Source of the DNA: Mycobacterium deserti
GTDB taxonomy: Bacteria; Actinomycetota; Actinomycetes; Mycobacteriales; Mycobacteriaceae
Direction of reading: 5' to 3'
Length of the DNA stretch: 64,000 nucleotides
Assembly (NCBI RefSeq): GCF_025345615.1
Contig: NZ_JAODWD010000004.1
Location: forward strand, 1 to 64,000
Shown here: piece after piece, positions 10,900 to 19,886 of the stretch
Numbering within the stretch: the first letter of the stretch is position 1
Layout: each line of letters begins with the position of its first letter
The notes under the pieces: model-generated
The model's input: the letters and a program-made list of their open reading frames with translations, nothing else
The model's database searches: none
What the model was told of the DNA's origin: nothing
Position numbers and translations under genes: made by a program

Positions 10900-13122
10900 G
10901 TGCTGACCGCAATCGCCCGGCTGGCGATCGCCGCGCCCCGCCGGGTCATCGCCTTAGCGGTGCTGGTGATGATCGGCACCGCGCTCTTCGGCATCCCGGT
11001 GAGCAAGTCGCTGGCCGCAGGCGGGGGGCTCGATCCCGGCTCCGAATCGTCAGCCGCCTCGGCGCTGCTCGCCGAGAAGTTCGACCATGGCGGCATGGGA
11101 ATGGTCATCACCGTCACCGCTGAGGACGGGGCCCTCCGGCCAGCAGCCAGCAGGGTGGGATCCGATCTCGTTGCGCGACTGCGAGACTCGCCGCACGTCC
11201 GGCAGGTGCAGTCCCCGTGGACGCTCCCACGCGCCACGGCGCGGTCGTACCTCAGCGAGGATGGCAAGACCGGGCTGATCACAGCGTCGCTGTCGGGCGG
11301 CGACAGCGATGCGCAGCTTCACGCCAAACGATTGTCCGAGGAACTCGTGCGGGATCGCGATGGCGTCACTGTGCGCGCCGGCGGCGAAGCCGTCGTCAAC
11401 TGGCAGGTCAATGAACAGACTGGCGAAGACCTGTTGCTCATGGAGTCGCTGGCCTTGCCGTTGAGTTTCCTCGTCCTCGTCTGGGTGTTCGGCGGACTGG
11501 TGGCCGCAACGCTGCCCGTGGTGGTCGGCGTCTTCGCGATTTTCGGTTCGATGGCGTCGCTGCGCGCGGTGGCCCTGTTCACCGAGGTGTCGGTCTTCGC
11601 GCTGAACCTGAGCGTGGCGATGGGCTTGGCGCTGGCCATCGACTACACGCTGTTGATCCTCAGCCGATTCCGAGACGAGTTGGCCGACGGACGATCCCGT
11701 GACGCGGCATTGATCAGGACCATGGCCACTGCCGGCCGCACCGTGCTGTTCTCGGCGACGACGGTGGCGCTGTCGATGGCTACGATGGTCCTGTTTCCGC
11801 AGTACTTCCTGAAGTCCTTCGCCTACGCGGGGGTGGCGGTGGTCGGTTTCGCCGCAGCGGCGGCGATCGTCGTGACGCCGGCAGCGATCGCACTGCTGGG
11901 CGGCCGCCTCGACGCGTGGGACGTGCGCCGGTTGACACGCCGTCTTTTCCGGCGCCCCGAGCCGCGACCCGTGCCTGTCGAGCAGCGGTTCTGGTATCGC
12001 TGGACGAGGGCTGTCATGCGCCGAGCCCTGCCGATCGGCTTCGGCGTCGTCGCGCTGCTTCTGCTGCTCGGAACGCCGTTCCTCGATGTGCGGTGGGGAT
12101 TCGCCGACGATCGGGTGCTGCCGACGTCCACTTCGGCGCGCCAAGTCGGCGAGCAGCTACGTAATGAATTCCCGCACAACGGGATTGCTCCTGTCACGGT
12201 CGTCCTGCCCGATGCAACCGGTCTGACATCCCGCGATCTGGACGTCTATGCCGCCGCGCTTTCGCGCGTTCCCGACGTGTCGTCGGTGTCATCGCTCGGC
12301 GCGACGTTCGTCGAGGGCAAACGATCAGGGCCGCCCGCTGCGCCGAATGGTCACAAGGACGGCAGCGCCTTCCTCACCGTCAGCACCACCGCGCCACTGT
12401 ATTCGGCAGCGTCTAATGAGCAGCTTGACCGTCTGCATGCCGTGCCTGCCCCCGCGGGCAAGCCGGTGCAGCTGACCGGAGCGGCACAGAGTAATCGGGA
12501 CAGTGTGAACGCCATCGCCACGCGCCTGCCACTGGTGCTCACGCTGATCGTCGCCATCACGCTGCTGCTGGTCTTCCTGCTGACCGGCAGCGCGGTCCTG
12601 CCGGTCAAGGCTGTGGTGATGAACACGCTGTCACTGACTGCGGCATTCGGTGCGCTGGTGTGGGTGTTCCAGGAAGGCAACCTCGGCGGGCTGGGCACCG
12701 CGGCCACCGGCACGCTGGGTGTTCAGCTACCGGTGTTGTTGTTCTGCATCGCTTTTGGTCTCTCCATGGACTACGAAATATTCCTGGTCTCGCGAATCCG
12801 GGAGTATTGGCTGACATCGCATCAAGGCTGGGGCGCGAATGAGGCGAGTGTCGCTCTGGGCGTCGCTCACACCGGGCGGGTGATCACGGCCGCCGCGCTC
12901 ATCATGACGATTTCCTTCGCAGCGTTGATGGCCGCGAAAGTGTCATTCATGCGGCTGTTCGGCTTCGGGCTGACAGTCGCCGTGTTGGCAGATGCCACGC
13001 TGGTCCGGATGCTTCTGGTCCCCGCGTTCATGCGGGTGCTCGGCCGGCGCAACTGGTGGGCGCCCAGATGGCTGGTCGGCCTCCATGACCGGTTCGGTTT
13101 GAGCGACAGTGCCCGTCGCTGA
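10900..13122 (+). CDS. MMPL/RND-family transporter
   Basis: 740 residues from a GTG start at 10900, chosen because GGAGGA lies at 10888-10893; the longer open frame begins inside the ABC gene. Layout is the RND/MMPL fold: one helix, a periplasmic domain, a helix bundle, then the same again. The paired Asp-Tyr residues of the MmpL3-type proton relay are present in both halves (AIDYTLL, Asp248-Tyr249; SMDYEIF, Asp624-Tyr625), each followed by SRFRDE or SRIREYW. It is shorter than most mycobacterial MmpLs and lacks their long C-terminal tail. It starts 19 bases after the ABC gene and is probably cotranscribed with the NRPS, which suggests transfer of a lipopeptide to the outer envelope. Confidence 0.9.
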   Translation: MLTAIARLAIAAPRRVIALAVLVMIGTALFGIPVSKSLAAGGGLDPGSESSAASALLAEKFDHGGMGMVITVTAEDGALRPAASRVGSDLVARLRDSPHVRQVQSPWTLPRATARSYLSEDGKTGLITASLSGGDSDAQLHAKRLSEELVRDRDGVTVRAGGEAVVNWQVNEQTGEDLLLMESLALPLSFLVLVWVFGGLVAATLPVVVGVFAIFGSMASLRAVALFTEVSVFALNLSVAMGLALAIDYTLLILSRFRDELADGRSRDAALIRTMATAGRTVLFSATTVALSMATMVLFPQYFLKSFAYAGVAVVGFAAAAAIVVTPAAIALLGGRLDAWDVRRLTRRLFRRPEPRPVPVEQRFWYRWTRAVMRRALPIGFGVVALLLLLGTPFLDVRWGFADDRVLPTSTSARQVGEQLRNEFPHNGIAPVTVVLPDATGLTSRDLDVYAAALSRVPDVSSVSSLGATFVEGKRSGPPAAPNGHKDGSAFLTVSTTAPLYSAASNEQLDRLHAVPAPAGKPVQLTGAAQSNRDSVNAIATRLPLVLTLIVAITLLLVFLLTGSAVLPVKAVVMNTLSLTAAFGALVWVFQEGNLGGLGTAATGTLGVQLPVLLFCIAFGLSMDYEIFLVSRIREYWLTSHQGWGANEASVALGVAHTGRVITAAALIMTISFAALMAAKVSFMRLFGFGLTVAVLADATLVRMLLVPAFMRVLGRRNWWAPRWLVGLHDRFGLSDSARR

Positions 13123-13125
13123 CGA

Positions 13126-15750
13126 CTAGTTCGCCGACGGCATTCGGCGGTGCGCGTATGCCGCGGCCTGGGTGCGGTTGCGGACGCCGAGTTTCGACAG
13201 GATCGCACCGACGTGGCGGTTGGCGGTCTTGGGGCTGATAAAGAGGGCAGTGGCTATTTCGGCGTCGCTGTGGCCGGCGGCAAGTAGTTCGAGGACGTCG
13301 CGTTCGCGTTGGGTGAGCCCGTGCGGATCGGCGATGGTGGCTTTGCGCCGGGCGTCCGGATTCCGGCCGCGCAGTTGGGCGAGTCTCTGCTGAGCGCGGC
13401 GCGTCGCCGCGCGTGCGCCGAGGCGGCGGAAGGTGTCGAGTGCGGCGGCCACGGCCGCGGCGTCGCCGCCCAGCTGGGCCACGGCCGCGTCGTAGGGGCT
13501 GCCGAGACGCGTCCACTCCTGCGCCGCCGCTTCCCAGTCGCCGCTGACTTCGAGGCGATAGGGGGTGATGCTGTCGGCGGTCGGTGCGTCATCGGGCAGA
13601 TCGCCGCCCACACGCGCCCAACGCCGAAGATGACCCACCATCCACGGGTCGGAATGTTGTTTGGCAGCGGCAATTCCGATCTGTGCTTCGGCGCGCGCGG
13701 CGTCGTCGTCACCGGCCAGCCAGGCCGCTTCGGCGCGAGCCGCCCACACCACTCCGAGACGCGCCATGTCGCCGGGATCGGCAGCGGCCAGGGCCTCGTC
13801 CAGCAGCGCGGGGACCGGCTCGCCGCGACGGGCGTGAACCAATGCGGCGGTCACCAACGGCAGGATCCGCGGCGGTGGAGGCAGGGCGGGTCGGCTCAGC
13901 ACCTCTTCGGCGATGGCCAGCGCGTCCGTGAAGTCACCGCGATGCAGGGCGACAAGGGCGGCGGCGCCGCTGGTGATCGAATCGAACATGCCGAGGTCGT
14001 GAGCCGTGCAGAAATCCGAGGTTTCGTCGATGTAGCCCGCGGCGCGGTTTAGCTTGTAATGCACGGCGGCGAACCAGCAGATGAGTCCGCCGTTCAGGCC
14101 GCCCAATTCGGACAGGCCCTCGACGGCCATCGATTCGCGCCAACAGGCCTCGAGCTCATCCCATCCGTCGTCGGTGCACAGGACGGTGGCCAGCAACGCG
14201 AAGAATCTGGCCCGCACCACCGCGATGCCGAACCCGGTCTCGGTCCCGAGTGCCACGGCGCGCGAGGCGAACTCATCGCACGCCGGATCGAAATCAAACG
14301 CCGTCAGTGCCGCCATCGTGGCCAACGACATGGCGAGCTGGGGGGAGGGCTCCATGACCTCGAGTAGCCGCAGCGACGCCGCGGCAGCGTCGATGGCTGC
14401 CCTGGTATGGCCCAGCAGATACATCTGGTGTGACAGCCAGTGCAGATCCTCGGCTTCGCGCATGCGGTCGCCCAGTTCGTGACGCAGGGCGATCGCGTCC
14501 TGCCAGGATGACACCGCCGCGTCGGCGAGTCCGCTCAGATAGCCGCAGAATGCGTGTTGCTCAAGCCATGTCACCCTTTGTTCGGCGGGCACGGCGTCGG
14601 CGTGGCGCAACGCCAGCGCGTAAAGTTCAACGGCCTCGCGGTTGGCGCCCAACGACGACGCGCGCGCGGCTGCGGTGGGGGCATACTCGAGGACCGCGTC
14701 GGTGTCACCGGCCTGTTCGGCATGAAAGGCCAACGCTGCCAATGTGTTCGGGTCCACTGGCGCGTCAGCCAAGGCCGTCAGCGCACGCTTGTGGAACGTG
14801 CGCCGCTGGAACGCGGGGATCTGGTCCAGTGCGGCACGTCGGGCCAACTCATGCCGAAACCCGACCGTGGCCGCGTCGGCCACAAGGACACCGGCGTCAA
14901 GGCACTCCACGAGCCCATCCGCCGCGTCGGGGCAAACCTCGGACAACAGTGTCAGACTCGCGCGCGGACCGCAGACCGCGGTGGCATGGGCAGTCTCGCG
15001 CCCGGCAGTCGACAGCCGGGCCAGCCGACCCCGCACCGCGTCAGACACGCTGTGCGGCAAGCCGCCGTCGAGCACGGCCGCGGAACCGTCTGCCAGTACC
15101 TCCGTGACGTAGAACGGGTTTCCGCCCGTGAGTTGATGCAACACCTCGGCATTGACCCCGCTACCGGCCGCCAGTCTCGCGACCGCCGACTCGCTGAGCG
15201 GATCAAGTTTGAGCCGGCTCACCGCCGACGACGTCGTCAAGTCGCCCAACAACACCGCCATTGGGTGATGGTCACCGATCTCGTCGTCGCGGTACGACGC
15301 CACCAGCAGCAGCGGCAGAGATTCGATTCGTCTGGTCAGAAACCGCAGCAGGTCCAGTGTCGCGCCGTCAGCCCAGTGCACATCCTCGACGATGCACACC
15401 GATGCGGTTCCGCGGCCGAACATCCCGACGAACCGGGTATAGATCGCCTCGACATCGCCTGCGTCGACGGCGGCTCGCATGTCCGCGGCATGCTCGCCGG
15501 GCGTTTCGGCCAGCATGTCAACCAGCGGACCCAGTGGGCGCGGGGCCGTCAACGGATCGCACCATCCGCGGAAGACACGGGTACGCGGCCCCAGGCCGGC
15601 GACGAAGCGCGCCATCACCGTGGTCTTCCCGACGCCGGCCTCGCCGCGCAGCAACACCACTCGCCCACGCCCGCGCGCCGTTTCGCGCTGCCACTTGTCA
15701 AGCTTTGCGAGCGCCGTTTCGCGCTCGAGGAGTCTTTCCTCCGTGGCCAC
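13126..15750 (-). CDS. LAL-type (large ATP-binding LuxR) transcriptional regulator
   Basis: 874 residues from GTG at 15750, with a purine-rich ribosome site (AAGGGGG) just upstream. The N-terminal NTPase domain has Walker A GEAGVGKTT (36-44) and a Walker-B-like CIVEDVHWAD segment (about 120). A long helical TPR-like middle follows. The C-terminal LuxR helix-turn-helix (about 808-865) carries LTQRERDVLELLAAGHSDAEIA and SPKTANRHVGAILSKLGV. LAL proteins often act as pathway-specific activators of natural-product clusters. It converges on the NRPS-transporter operon with only 3 bases between the stops, which makes it a candidate regulator of that cluster; that role is inferred. Confidence 0.92.
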   Translation of the reverse strand: MATEERLLERETALAKLDKWQRETARGRGRVVLLRGEAGVGKTTVMARFVAGLGPRTRVFRGWCDPLTAPRPLGPLVDMLAETPGEHAADMRAAVDAGDVEAIYTRFVGMFGRGTASVCIVEDVHWADGATLDLLRFLTRRIESLPLLLVASYRDDEIGDHHPMAVLLGDLTTSSAVSRLKLDPLSESAVARLAAGSGVNAEVLHQLTGGNPFYVTEVLADGSAAVLDGGLPHSVSDAVRGRLARLSTAGRETAHATAVCGPRASLTLLSEVCPDAADGLVECLDAGVLVADAATVGFRHELARRAALDQIPAFQRRTFHKRALTALADAPVDPNTLAALAFHAEQAGDTDAVLEYAPTAAARASSLGANREAVELYALALRHADAVPAEQRVTWLEQHAFCGYLSGLADAAVSSWQDAIALRHELGDRMREAEDLHWLSHQMYLLGHTRAAIDAAAASLRLLEVMEPSPQLAMSLATMAALTAFDFDPACDEFASRAVALGTETGFGIAVVRARFFALLATVLCTDDGWDELEACWRESMAVEGLSELGGLNGGLICWFAAVHYKLNRAAGYIDETSDFCTAHDLGMFDSITSGAAALVALHRGDFTDALAIAEEVLSRPALPPPPRILPLVTAALVHARRGEPVPALLDEALAAADPGDMARLGVVWAARAEAAWLAGDDDAARAEAQIGIAAAKQHSDPWMVGHLRRWARVGGDLPDDAPTADSITPYRLEVSGDWEAAAQEWTRLGSPYDAAVAQLGGDAAAVAAALDTFRRLGARAATRRAQQRLAQLRGRNPDARRKATIADPHGLTQRERDVLELLAAGHSDAEIATALFISPKTANRHVGAILSKLGVRNRTQAAAYAHRRMPSAN

Positions 15751-15800
15751 GGGCCACCCCCTTCGTCACCGGCCACGGTTCGCGGCCGCGCATTTGGCCC

Positions 15801-15851
15801 GAATATGGGGTGAACACCTCATGCGCCGAGGCGGGGCGGTGCTGCACAGTT
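15801..15851 (+). promoter_or_regulatory. Secreted-protein promoter element, copy 1
   Basis: The 18-bp near-palindrome ATGGGGTGAACACCTCAT lies at 15805-15822, preceded by GAAT and followed by GCG-CCGAG. After a 19-base gap from GCG comes CACAGTT at 15845-15851. The same architecture recurs at four other places in the window. Downstream in this orientation are the small frame at 15987 and the mycolyltransferase at 16207, so the leader would be about 350 bases. Confidence 0.55.
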
Positions 15852-15986
15852 CATGAGCGTGCGCGGACCGCTGCCTCGGCATGAGCACACCGTCATCTGG
15901 CCAGATGCGGTCAAAAGCTTAGCCCGGCAGCTCCGCCCACGCTTGCAATCGCAACCACGTAGTAGTGATGTCGGAAAGGACGGACA

Positions 15987-16082
15987 ATGAGTACTGCAGG
16001 CGCGGTTCGGCGACGACCACTGCCGAGCCTGGCCCGCCTCTTGCGTTCATGTGCCCCTGAGCAACCGAGCAACCACGGATAA
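15987..16082 (+). CDS. Possible small protein, 31 residues, upstream of the mycolyltransferase
   Basis: ATG at 15987 is preceded by GGAAAGGAC six to ten bases upstream and runs to TAA at 16080-16082. The product would be short and Arg-rich (starts MSTAGAVRRRPL, contains one Cys), with no recognisable domain. It sits between promoter-like copy 1 and the mycolyltransferase start, so it could be a leader peptide or a chance frame. The only support is the ribosome site and the position. Confidence 0.28.
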   Translation: MSTAGAVRRRPLPSLARLLRSCAPEQPSNHG

Positions 16083-16206
16083 CAGTCGCCTGCCGATGCG
16101 TGTGCTTGATAACTGCGCCACAACAAGATCACTTATCCGACGCGCGCCGATCCCGCGTGCTATAGAAGTCCAGTCATATTGCGCCCCTGAACATAAGAGG
16201 AGTTAC

Positions 16207-17199
16207 GTGCGCACCACATCCGCTCGATACCGTCGAGTCGGCGCGATCGCCGTCGCGCTGCTGTCGATGTTGACCACCGTGTCCGCCCCGGCCGCAGTCG
16301 CACAACCCCCGCAGGGCGCGCACATCACCGGCATCGAACACGTCACCGATCGGTGGGACAAGGTCTCGGTTTACTCGCCGTCGATGAATAAGGTGATCGT
16401 CAACGATGTGTTCAAAGCCCCGGAATCCGGTGCGCCCGTGTTTTATCTGCTTCCCGGCATCGACGGCGGGGACGACATCGCGGGCGGCGGCATCGCGCCC
16501 GGCGCGAAAAGCTGGTTCGGGATGACCGACATTCAGGGTTTCTTCGCCGACAAGAACGTCAACGTCGTCTCGCCGCTCGGGGGTCAGTTCAGCTGGTACA
16601 CCGATTGGATCGCCGATCCGGGCAAGCAGTACCAGACGTATATGACGCGCGAGCTGCCTCCGCTGATCAACGAGGAGTACAACGCTAACGGCCAGAACGC
16701 CGTTGGCGGCTTGTCGAGCACCGGCGGTACCGCACTCGACTACGCGATCCAGGTTCCCGGCATGTATCAGGCCGTCGGCTCGTACAGCGGCCTGCTCAAC
16801 CCGTCGGACAATGCTCAACAGGTGCAGTTGACGCTCATGGGCGGTGGCGCGAACGCCGAGGCGATGTGGGGTCCCTTCGGCGGACCGTTATGGGTGGCGC
16901 ACGATCCGACGAAGAACGTCGCCAAGCTCAACGGGGTTGCGGTTTACGTTGCCGCATCCGCCAGTGGCGGCGTGGGCGCGGTCGACCGGTTGCCCGCAAA
17001 CTTCGGACCGAATATCACCGGGGGGCTCATCGAGCGCATCGTCGCCGACAGCACACGCGTGTTCGCCGACGCCGCCGCGGCGGCCGGAGTGCCGGTGAAC
17101 TACGTCGTCCGCCCGGACGGATCGCACACCTGGGGTCTCTTCGAATCGGAGATGCAGGAATCGTGGAACACCACCATCGGTCCGGCCCTGGGGGTCTGA
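16207..17199 (+). CDS. Antigen-85-like mycolyltransferase / esterase, secreted
   Basis: 330 residues from GTG at 16207, chosen because AAGAGGAG lies just upstream and the product then begins with a clean signal peptide (Arg-rich start, hydrophobic run, Ala-rich cleavage region near residue 35). The alpha/beta-hydrolase fold of the Ag85 family is recognisable. The nucleophile elbow is GLSSTGG with Ser170, and the C-terminal GSHTWGLFE supplies His307. Ag85 proteins transfer mycolic acids between trehalose lipids and to arabinogalactan outside the membrane. The elbow reads SST where classical Ag85 has SMA or similar, so it may be a paralogue with a different acyl acceptor. It lies downstream of the palindromic promoter element. 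Confidence 0.85.
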   Translation: MRTTSARYRRVGAIAVALLSMLTTVSAPAAVAQPPQGAHITGIEHVTDRWDKVSVYSPSMNKVIVNDVFKAPESGAPVFYLLPGIDGGDDIAGGGIAPGAKSWFGMTDIQGFFADKNVNVVSPLGGQFSWYTDWIADPGKQYQTYMTRELPPLINEEYNANGQNAVGGLSSTGGTALDYAIQVPGMYQAVGSYSGLLNPSDNAQQVQLTLMGGGANAEAMWGPFGGPLWVAHDPTKNVAKLNGVAVYVAASASGGVGAVDRLPANFGPNITGGLIERIVADSTRVFADAAAAAGVPVNYVVRPDGSHTWGLFESEMQESWNTTIGPALGV

Positions 17200-17212
17200 C
17201 TCCTACGATGGA

Positions 17213-17524
17213 GTGGTGAGCGATCCGGGCGTCACCGACGACGGCCATTATGTCGTCATCGACGGCCGTCGGTGGCGGGCCACGGATCCGTTGATTCCCG
17301 AGCAGCGCCGGACTGAACTGGTCCACATCCTGATGGCGTGGCGCCGAGAAGTGCGCCGTACCAAGGGAACCGCGCAGGAGGCGGCATCTCGAGCGGGCGT
17401 CAATGCCGCCAAGGTCGCCCTGGGGGAGCGGGGCACACCGCCGTGGTGGGACCAGACCGTCGCTCAGCGGCAAGCACGGTGGGACGCCGAGGTCACCGGG
17501 CCAGACGATCGGGTGACGGAATAA
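17213..17524 (+). CDS. Conserved small actinobacterial protein
   Basis: 103 residues from GTG at 17213 (a second GTG follows directly at 17216). The sequence has an acidic start, an RRWRATDP segment, a helical Arg-rich middle and the block KVALGERG-PPWW, which I recognise from small mycobacterial proteins often misnamed biopolymer transporter Tol. No catalytic motif, signal peptide or membrane segment is visible, so it is probably cytoplasmic. It starts 13 bases after the mycolyltransferase stop and may share its transcript. Function unknown. Confidence 0.7.
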   Translation: MVSDPGVTDDGHYVVIDGRRWRATDPLIPEQRRTELVHILMAWRREVRRTKGTAQEAASRAGVNAAKVALGERGTPPWWDQTVAQRQARWDAEVTGPDDRVTE

Positions 17525-17533
17525 CAGCGCAGG

Positions 17534-19492
17534 CTAGTCGCCAACGCGCTCGAACGTGTCCTCGAAGTCGCCGCCGCCGGGGCACGCCCCGCCGGGGGCC
17601 ACGGTCTGTTTGCCCCGGCCGGTCAGCAGCGCGATCGGGTCGTCGAGTTGCGACGGCATGGGATATTCGGCGGTGATCGTCATCTGCGCCGTCCCGCCCG
17701 CTGCACACGGCGAGATGCCCGTCTCGTTGCGAGTCCACTTGTCGTTGGCGAACATCAGCGTGACGATGCCGTCGGGGCCGTGGAAAAGGCTCATGCACCG
17801 GTCGCCGGTCCGAAGGCAGTAGGTTTTGGTTTCCAGAGTCGCCCCCGAGAGGACGTTGCCGGTGGCGAAGGTCGTGGTCTGGCGGTATCTGCCTCTGAGG
17901 CCTTCGGCGGGGGTGACCGACCGCGGCGGCAGGACCTCCGGGTCTGCGACCTTGTTCAGGTCCGGGTCGCCAGTACGAGTGAACTTAACGGTTCGTTTCG
18001 CGGCGCAGACGCCGTTTGTCGAGGCCCTGACCGTTTCGCCGGAGAGTGTGCCGTCCGGCCGCGGTTGCAGCGTGAACACCACCCACAGTTCCTCGGGCGT
18101 GTCCGAACCGCACTGTGCCGACGCCAGGCCGACAGCCACCCAGGCGCCGCCCAACTGATCGAATGTCAGGTTCGACAACAAGGCCAGCCCGGCGCCGCTG
18201 ACGTTGGCCGCGGTGGCCACGCACCCGCTCGCGCCACACGCTGAGCGGACGGCCCAGTTGCTCGTCGTCGCCGGAGCGTTGGGCACCGGCTTGCCTTCGA
18301 GATCCGTTCCGGGGCCGTAGTCGGCACGATAGGTGCCCGTGAACTCGCTGTCCGCCGTCGGCGCCGAAGGGGAAGTGGCGGCGGGCCCGTCGTCCCGCGT
18401 GAGACCCACGATGGCGATGAGACTGCCCGCGACGAGAACGGTGACCAGAAAGACCAGTGCGCCGATCAGCACACCGTGGCGTCGTCCCGCCGACTTCGGG
18501 GCCGGGGGCGCCGGGGGCAGATGGGCTCTCGGCACGCTCAACTGCGTGGCCACATAGGGCGATGCGCCACTGCCCGACGGTCCGGGCTGTGTCCAGGCTT
18601 GATGCGGCCACGCCGGCGTGCTCGGATCGCGGGGACCGACACACATCTGCGGCGTGGGTCCGATGGCGTCGGGCTGACTGGACTGGGTGATGACTTGCTT
18701 TGCGGCGGTAGCCATGTCGACGGCGGTGGGATACCTATCCCCGGGTTGTTTGGCCAGGCCGGTGGCGATCACTTCGTCTAGCGCGGTCGGGACAGTGCGA
18801 CTCTTCTCCGACGGCCTCGGGGGCGGTGTGAAGATGTGGCCGCTGGCGATCTGCTCGAGCGTATTGCCGGGGAATGGCTGTTGGCCGGTGAGGCATTCGT
18901 AGAGCACACACGCCAGCGCGTAGATGTCGGAGCTGGGATGGATTTCGTCGGTGTTGAAGCGCTCGGGCGCCATGTAAGCCCACGTGCCGATCGCGGCACC
19001 GGTGACCGTCACTCCTGTTTCCTCAGCAGTGCGGGCGATGCCGAAGTCGATCAGATACGCGAAGTCGTTCTCATCGAGCAGGATGTTCGACGGTTTGACG
19101 TCGCGGTGCACCAGCCCGGTTCGGTGTGCGTTGTGCAGCGCCGATGCGATCTGGTCGATGATCGAAACGGCGCGCTGGGTTTCGAGCGGACCGCTTCCGA
19201 TCAGCGTATGCAGGTCGGTGCCGGTGATCAGCCGCATCGTCACATACAGCCGGCCGTCGATCTCGCCGACGTCGTAGATCGGCACGACGTGGGGATTGTC
19301 GAGACGGGCGGCCGCGCGGGCCTCTCGCCGGAAACGCTTGTCGTAGTCGGGGTCCTGCGACAGGTGAGGCAGCAGCATCTTCAGGGCTACGACACGGTCG
19401 ATCGCCGTATCGTAGGCGCGCCACACCTCGCCCATACCGCCGCGGCCCAGCAGATCGATCAGCCGGTAGCGGCCGAATGGCGTGCCATCCAC
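17534..19492 (-). CDS. Receptor-type Ser/Thr protein kinase (PknH-like layout)
   Basis: 652 residues. The N-terminal kinase domain (about 1-270) has the Gly loop GRGGMGEVW (16-24), Lys38 in VALKML, catalytic loop HRDVKPSN, DFG and APE. A Pro-rich juxtamembrane linker leads to one membrane helix (about 335-360, GVLIGALVFLVTVLVAGSL). The extracellular part consists of two similar modules, each with four cysteines, which probably form disulfides. This is the classical mycobacterial STPK plan in which the outside domain senses a ligand and the inside domain phosphorylates targets. Neighbours are the mycolyltransferase and DUF1330 genes. The ligand is unknown. Confidence 0.93.
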   Translation of the reverse strand: MDGTPFGRYRLIDLLGRGGMGEVWRAYDTAIDRVVALKMLLPHLSQDPDYDKRFRREARAAARLDNPHVVPIYDVGEIDGRLYVTMRLITGTDLHTLIGSGPLETQRAVSIIDQIASALHNAHRTGLVHRDVKPSNILLDENDFAYLIDFGIARTAEETGVTVTGAAIGTWAYMAPERFNTDEIHPSSDIYALACVLYECLTGQQPFPGNTLEQIASGHIFTPPPRPSEKSRTVPTALDEVIATGLAKQPGDRYPTAVDMATAAKQVITQSSQPDAIGPTPQMCVGPRDPSTPAWPHQAWTQPGPSGSGASPYVATQLSVPRAHLPPAPPAPKSAGRRHGVLIGALVFLVTVLVAGSLIAIVGLTRDDGPAATSPSAPTADSEFTGTYRADYGPGTDLEGKPVPNAPATTSNWAVRSACGASGCVATAANVSGAGLALLSNLTFDQLGGAWVAVGLASAQCGSDTPEELWVVFTLQPRPDGTLSGETVRASTNGVCAAKRTVKFTRTGDPDLNKVADPEVLPPRSVTPAEGLRGRYRQTTTFATGNVLSGATLETKTYCLRTGDRCMSLFHGPDGIVTLMFANDKWTRNETGISPCAAGGTAQMTITAEYPMPSQLDDPIALLTGRGKQTVAPGGACPGGGDFEDTFERVGD

Positions 19493-19554
19493 CGGCTAAC
19501 GATAACGGCCCGCCGCGAGAGCGTCAGCCAATGCGCGAGTCCTTCGGTAGCGTC

Positions 19555-19884
19555 ATGCCGGTGACGGTGTACGCATTGAACCTGTTCGACATCGCCGACC
19601 GCGACGAGTATCTGGCGTACTCGAAGCGCTCCCCACGGGAAGTCGCCAGACACGGCGGGCGCGTGGTTGCCCTCGGACAGTTCCGGCAATCGATCACGGG
19701 CGACGTCGAACCGCGGAAGGTGCTCATCCTCGTCGAGTGGGATTCTAAAGACGCATTCGACAGCTACTGCGACGACCCGGATCTCGCCGACCTGCACGCG
19801 CACCGCGAGAACGGAGCTTCCTCCTACGTCTGGCACCTGTTCGACCGTCTCGACGATCTACGACCGCTGCTGAAGCTGGGGTGA
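19555..19884 (+). CDS. DUF1330 family protein
   Basis: 109 residues if started at ATG 19555; ATG 19531 is in frame and would add eight residues. The sequence fits the small dimeric alpha/beta-barrel DUF1330 fold (YALNLFDI start, EYLAYSKRSP, VLILVEWDS, AFDSYCDDPDLADLHAHRE). Family members are usually uncharacterised cytoplasmic proteins related to ferredoxin-like monooxygenase barrels. It converges on ephA with a small hairpin between the stops. Biochemical role unknown. Confidence 0.8.
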   Translation: MPVTVYALNLFDIADRDEYLAYSKRSPREVARHGGRVVALGQFRQSITGDVEPRKVLILVEWDSKDAFDSYCDDPDLADLHAHRENGASSYVWHLFDRLDDLRPLLKLG

Positions 19885-19886
19885 AC

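Larger units (their letters stand above)
15751..16206. other. Intergenic region between LAL regulator and mycolyltransferase
   Basis: This 456-base stretch separates the divergently transcribed regulator and mycolyltransferase genes. It holds one copy of the palindromic promoter-like element (15801-15851) facing right, and a 31-codon open frame with a plausible ribosome site (15987-16082). A tatagaa sequence near 16161 could be a -10 box close to the mycolyltransferase start, but I see no matching -35. Confidence 0.6.

Noticed and set aside
13309..14052. Plus-strand frames opposite the LAL regulator
   Set aside because: No domains or ribosome sites; the minus-strand regulator has Walker and LuxR motifs throughout.
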